Below are positions 26,816 to 30,229 of a DNA stretch of 30,229 nt, one piece after another; the stretch's first letter is position 1; every line of letters begins with the position of its first letter. The DNA lies in assembly GCA_000310025.1 (NCBI GenBank), contig FN648785.1, forward strand, positions 79,178-109,406, in the 5' to 3' direction. The translations under genes were made by a program, and so were the position numbers. The stretch comes from Ectocarpus siliculosus (Eukaryota > Sar > Phaeophyceae > Ectocarpales > Ectocarpaceae). The notes beneath the pieces were generated by a model. That model searched no databases and was not told the origin of the DNA. It saw only the letters and a list, made by a program, of their open reading frames with translations.

Positions 26816-27815
26816 CCCGATCGTTCTTCCATAAGACCCGGCGATCTAGCAAGGTGAAGAGAGGGCAGGCAGCCACGGACACATCAGTTAAACCCAAGTC
26901 CGCGCCGCAGCATCACTTCGGATCGTAACAGGTACGCCAAAAGTCAGCATTAACTCCAACAGTTTCTTGCTCACCTCTAGCGCCTCCTTCGAAGGTAAAG
27001 GATAACCGAAAATAAATTTACTAGCTCTGTTTACAACCACCAGCAAATACCGATTTCCTGCCGCCGATACCTGATGAAGATCCTGAATGTCCATCTCCAA
27101 CCCTTCCCAAGGATTCAAAAACCTAGCGGGAAGCATGTGTACCTTCCTGCTCATGGCTCTTTTCCGTCGGCGACATCCACCAGATAGGACATACTCACGA
27201 ACATCCCGTTTTAATGTCGCCCAACTAAATTTCGCCGTGGCAAGCAAGGTAGTTCGTGCTACCCCCGGATGTCCATAAGTAGTGTGGATCAAAGACATAA
27301 CTCTCGATACTAACGAACGGGGAATAGCTAGTGTAGGTTCCGCCCCTTTAGAACAATGCCATAATGTGCCCTCATCATCAGTGATAAAATCTCCAATGGC
27401 TGTTCCGTCAGGTGATAGCTGTGACTTCAAGAAAGGATCAGCCCGTTGTTGATTCAAGATGAACGCAGAATCCTTAAGCAACCGCAGGGTCTCGCCTACC
27501 AACGAAGATTTGCATTCAACCGTATTCAGAGGAGGGGAAATCGTGGGAGACGCAGGTATCGGTTGAGACATGGGTTCCGGAAAGATTGGAGAAGATACAG
27601 GTTCTTGGGTGGTAGTCTCCATCTTCTCCTCCTCTCCTGCTGGTGAAGATTGAATAAACTTAGGCGCAGGTTGAATACTCTCGACCACTCTTGTTCTCCT
27701 AGTAGCGCTCCGGGTTACTGCAGGGGTGACTTCTAAAGCGGCCAACCCTTCGGTAATACAATCTAACGAGTTCTCAAGTTCCCGAAAGAACCCTTGCAAC
27801 TTCAAGCCCAAGAGA
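26816..27815 (-). pseudogene. Gypsy integrase, broken
   Basis: After a proline-rich linker (APKFIQSSPAGEEEK, about 27665-27540) the zinc-binding part appears (LIHTTYGHPGVART, about 27293-27250). Its second metal-binding Cys pair is degraded to GGCRRRKRA. The catalytic core follows, with the first Asp in GLEMDIQDL (about 27090) and the second in TIRSDAA (about 26915). The frame then stops at 26888, and the shifted frame continues as ADLGLTDVSV to the insertion point. The third catalytic residue (Glu, normally 35 or more residues on) is missing, so there is a loss as well as a frameshift near 26895. The integrase is inactive. Confidence 0.75.
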
Positions 27816-28680
27816 ACCTCCCTCATCAGCGGTGGAAGGGAATTGTTAGACAATATATTAGCGGCTGCTCCCCGGCTAAGAGCTCTCGGGATAACAAAAT
27901 CACGTTTCGACGTAAGAATCTGCTTAAAGTCCTCCGACTCTAACTCAACCGCTTCTTTGATATTACCAGAATCCGCTTTATTAACTTGATAATCTCCAGG
28001 CAGAGGTATCGTTCCCATTATATGACTCCTTGAGATTGCCAGGGTGGGTTCCCCAAAAGAAAAAATGTGGCGTTCTCATTTTTTCCTCTCTAAAAAGTAA
28101 GTTCCAGATTTGTTCGAGAACTCACCTAAAGAAGGAGTCGCTCCACCCGATCTCTCGACGATTTTTTTCCAAGCCCTCAGCCTTTCTCTTGATCTAGGAA
28201 ACCTACCTCTCTTAACCAATGAAATGTAAGTTCTTCTCCGTCCCGATGGAATATTTACTTGAAGAGCTCTCACATCCACTGACTCCACATAGTATGCGTG
28301 AGACGCAGTCGGGTATATTTCTTGTGTCCATGTTCTAGAAGCCATAAACGGACCTGCGCATTCAATTACTAATATCTCAGCTGTCGTCCTCAACAACGTG
28401 TCCATGATTAACCTGACTTGATTCATATCACATCCTTTTCCCACGTTGCATACAACCACCTCCGGGTGAACCTCTTGCAAAAGTTGAGTGCACAGCGGTT
28501 CTCCTGGAAATGATCGTATCAACCTAGGACGTCCATCACCTGGATTAAATCTTGCACACTCTAAGCCTCTCCAGTCTGCTTCTCTAGCAACCTTCACGTC
28601 TAGAATGCCTTCTGCGGCTAGGATATTACCTCCGCCCCCGCAGCAGAGCACGACCGCGAAAGGTTGATATTCAAAGAGGT
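27815..28680 (-). pseudogene. Cytosine-C5 DNA-methyltransferase-like domain inside the gypsy polyprotein
   Basis: Between RNase H and integrase lies a domain that follows the C5-methyltransferase motif order. Motif I, which binds the methyl donor, reads AVVLCCGGGGNILAAEGI (28660-28607). The motif IV region is HPEVVVCNVGKGCDMN, where Cys (codon 28432-28430) takes the place of the catalytic Cys but the usual PCQ is replaced. Motif VI is ILVIECAG with the conserved Glu (28363). Motif VIII is PSGRRRTYISLV (about 28250-28220). Motif IX-like is EPTLAISRSHI (28051-28019). Motif X-like is AAANILSNNSLPPLM (about 27868-27824). One in-frame TGA at 28078-28076 interrupts it between VIII and IX, in the same frame. 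Such enzymes methylate cytosine. Captured methyltransferases are known in a few retrotransposons of algae and dinoflagellates. The assignment is by motif reading only; activity is doubtful. Confidence 0.58.
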
Positions 28681-28929
28681 GTGGCGGTGATCGATATGAC
28701 TCATCGAGCAACTGAGCATCTATCATGTCTGTCTCCAATAACGCCGCAATAGTTGTTGTATTTGTCAACGACTGATCGTTTGCTGACCCGTCCTGATACG
28801 AGATGTCTTCCACCCCTAAATCCTTCAATAAAATGTCATCCAAAACCGGACCCTGAGGACCCCTGAACGAAAGCTTGGTAGATGAATCATCCGGAAAATG
28901 GGCATCAATATCCTTAGTAGGCATATCAA

Positions 28930-29264
28930 AACGTGGTAATCGAGACAGCGCATCAGGCAAATGATGACTCCGCCCTTCTCGCCACTGAACATCCATATCG
29001 TACTCCATCAATCGAAGAGCCCAACGATAAAGTTTTGGCGATAAGTGCTGGCTTTTGAACAACCATGTTAGTTAGTGCTGAACAGTCAGTGACTAAGGTG
29101 AATCTTCGACCCCATAAATAGTGTCGAAAATGTTCAACTGCCCATAACACATCTGCCGCTTCTCTTTCTGTTGGGGATCGACGGGAGTCCGTCCGAGTCC
29201 ACCGATGACTAGCAAAAGCGATGACGCGTTCAATACTATCTTGAATTGTGTGTGTATCGAATAC
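28930..29264 (-). pseudogene. Gypsy RNase H, 5'-truncated and frameshifted
   Basis: The minus-strand frame after a TGA at 29267-29265 reads VIAFASHRWTRTDSRRSPTE and continues with EREAADVLWAVEHFRHYLW and FTLVTDCSALTN, the RNase H typical of Ty3/gypsy. A one-base insertion at about 29063-29068 shifts the frame, and the other frame carries on with LSPKLYRWALRLMEYD and DALSRLP. Reverse transcriptase should come directly before, but no trace of it is found to the right of 29267, so the copy is truncated there. Confidence 0.8.
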
Positions 29265-29267
29265 TCA

Positions 29268-29951
29268 ACGGCTGTAACCTAACGTGTGTGTTACTTCAAC
29301 GTCTACTTCGCAGTAATAGTTCACTGCAGTCCTACTGGAATCATCCTTGTACTAACCCACAGCTGCCCTTATCTGTCATTCGGGGCCAGATCGCCCTACT
29401 TGAAAGCCGGTAAGAAGAGCGGTTCACCGGAAGAAGCTAATGTCGTTCACGATGCTTGTACAACCATGTTATTCAAAATGTATTTTCGGCGCTCCCCAAA
29501 ATAAATCTACTGAAAATGTTTCGGGTGGAATTTTTGGCGCTGAAATGTTTGTATATCTTGCGTTCAGCTAGACACCTCCTTCATATATGTCACTCGTTCT
29601 GTCTTCTCAACGATACATCACTACCTCGTTACCCGTACAGTTTGCTCAGTTGACCCCTCCAAACTGCTGTGTCCTTGGCCCCCTGTAACCTGCTCGCTTT
29701 CAACGATAGCTGATGATTGATGATCCATGGAAAGCTGCCCGGTGTAACACGAATTTTTTAGTTGTCTTCCGACACTATTTTTGTATCCGCCGCTGTGTCC
29801 GACCGACTCTAGTAGGCTCTCTTCTCTTCCTCCTCCTGACAGTCGGAGTCCGCTTTATCCCGCTGATATAAGCTGCCCTGATTTTGACCCCCTAGAAAGT
29901 CGCGCCATCGCTGGAGTTAGATCCAATCCCCCCAAAAGCGCGCATTCAATC
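29268..29951. other. No recognisable feature
   Basis: Sequence between the truncated gypsy element and the LTR-like repeat. Short frames only, with no motif and no repeat match within the window. It may be host DNA or the internal part of the element bordered by the LTR at 29952. Confidence 0.35.
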
Positions 29952-30229
29952 TGTTGAGTAGCTTTGTGCGTGGGTGCCTCGGCGCGGGGTCCCGTAGTGG
30001 GAAACAAAAGGTGCCAGCAGCTGGGTACTGCCAACGGTCAAAATGTAGAAACTATCCGCGGGCGTGAAAGCCCTTCTACGTGGTGGAGCGTGGAAGCTCG
30101 TGTATAATATAGTTGTGGCGTGGAAGCCGGGTGGCGTGGTAGCCCTGATGTAAAGGTATATGTAGGGACGTGGGAGTCCTGAAGGCCTGGAAGCCGGGTT
30201 GGCGTGATAACCGGAGTATGGGCGTGGAA
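29952..30229 (-). repeat. Inverted second copy of the 523-bp LTR-like sequence (cut by window end)
   Basis: Reverse complement of 16119-16396 over all 278 bases available, with only a handful of substitutions. It begins TGTTGAGTAG at 29952, where similarity to the other copy stops sharply, as at an LTR edge. The right part lies outside the window. It could be a solo LTR or one LTR of an element extending either way. Confidence 0.75.

Larger units (their letters stand above)
21860..29264 (-). mobile_element. Decayed Ty3/gypsy retrotransposon, split by a gag-only LTR element
   Basis: On the minus strand the order is RNase H (5'-truncated), a methyltransferase-like domain, integrase, then, after the 4.5-kb insertion, a C-terminal domain. 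RNase H before integrase is the Ty3/gypsy order. The two halves (21860-22275 and 26811-29264) rejoin in the same frame once the inserted element and one CCAAA copy are removed. Reverse transcriptase, protease, Gag and both LTRs are not found. A frameshift, an in-frame TGA and a loss in integrase show the copy is dead. Confidence 0.8.

Noticed and set aside
16119-30229. A single 14-kb DNA transposon bounded by the inverted 278-bp copies
   Set aside because: The left copy lies inside a foldback arm, sequences inside the pair are unrelated elements, and each copy has its own LTR-like edge; two separate copies in opposite orientation is simpler.

Overview
This window is transposon-dense nuclear DNA from a eukaryote, most likely an alga. 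A stramenopile, probably a brown alga, is my best guess; it rests on the style of the Copia, LINE and tyrosine-recombinase elements and is not proven. There are no bacterial operons, rRNA genes or CRISPR arrays. No host gene can be named. Almost everything recognisable is a mobile element, usually broken and often nested.

Left part (1-10045). The window opens inside the last gene of a DIRS/Ngaro-like retroelement. A tyrosine recombinase is followed by a B1-A2-B2 split direct repeat (1183-1992). After about 1.6 kb of degenerate sequence comes a Copia element (3643-9012) with paired LTRs and a perfect 5-bp target duplication (AAGCA). It keeps Gag, protease, integrase and RNase H but has lost its reverse-transcriptase core and carries frameshifts. 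It sits in the 3' end of an older LINE on the minus strand, whose decayed reverse-transcriptase tail is at 9024-10045.

Middle (10046-22270). About 4.6 kb holds no recognisable gene, only weak open frames that could be exons. It is followed by a 3.8-kb foldback element (14910-18682). Its long inverted arms are built from a unique outer part, three 184-bp units per arm and an inner 22-bp minisatellite that flips orientation near 17425, and it is flanked by a 9-bp duplication with 8 of 9 bases matching. The left arm alone carries two later insertions: a 391-bp tRNA-derived SINE with a 7-bp duplication, and a 523-bp solo-LTR-like sequence. Next come unassigned possible exons and a candidate 934-bp DNA transposon (20444-21377) rich in TTGACG motifs.

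Right part (21860-30229). A decayed Ty3/gypsy pol gene lies on the minus strand. In order it has the RNase H end, a domain resembling a cytosine-C5 DNA methyltransferase, integrase, and a C-terminal domain. It is split by a complete gag-only LTR element (22276-26810; 241-bp LTRs, duplication CCAAA). The window ends in an inverted second copy of the 523-bp LTR-like sequence.

The most unusual signals are the methyltransferase-like domain inside the gypsy polyprotein, the foldback element whose two arms act as filled and empty alleles for the SINE, and the gag-only element. The last was presumably moved by enzymes supplied in trans.
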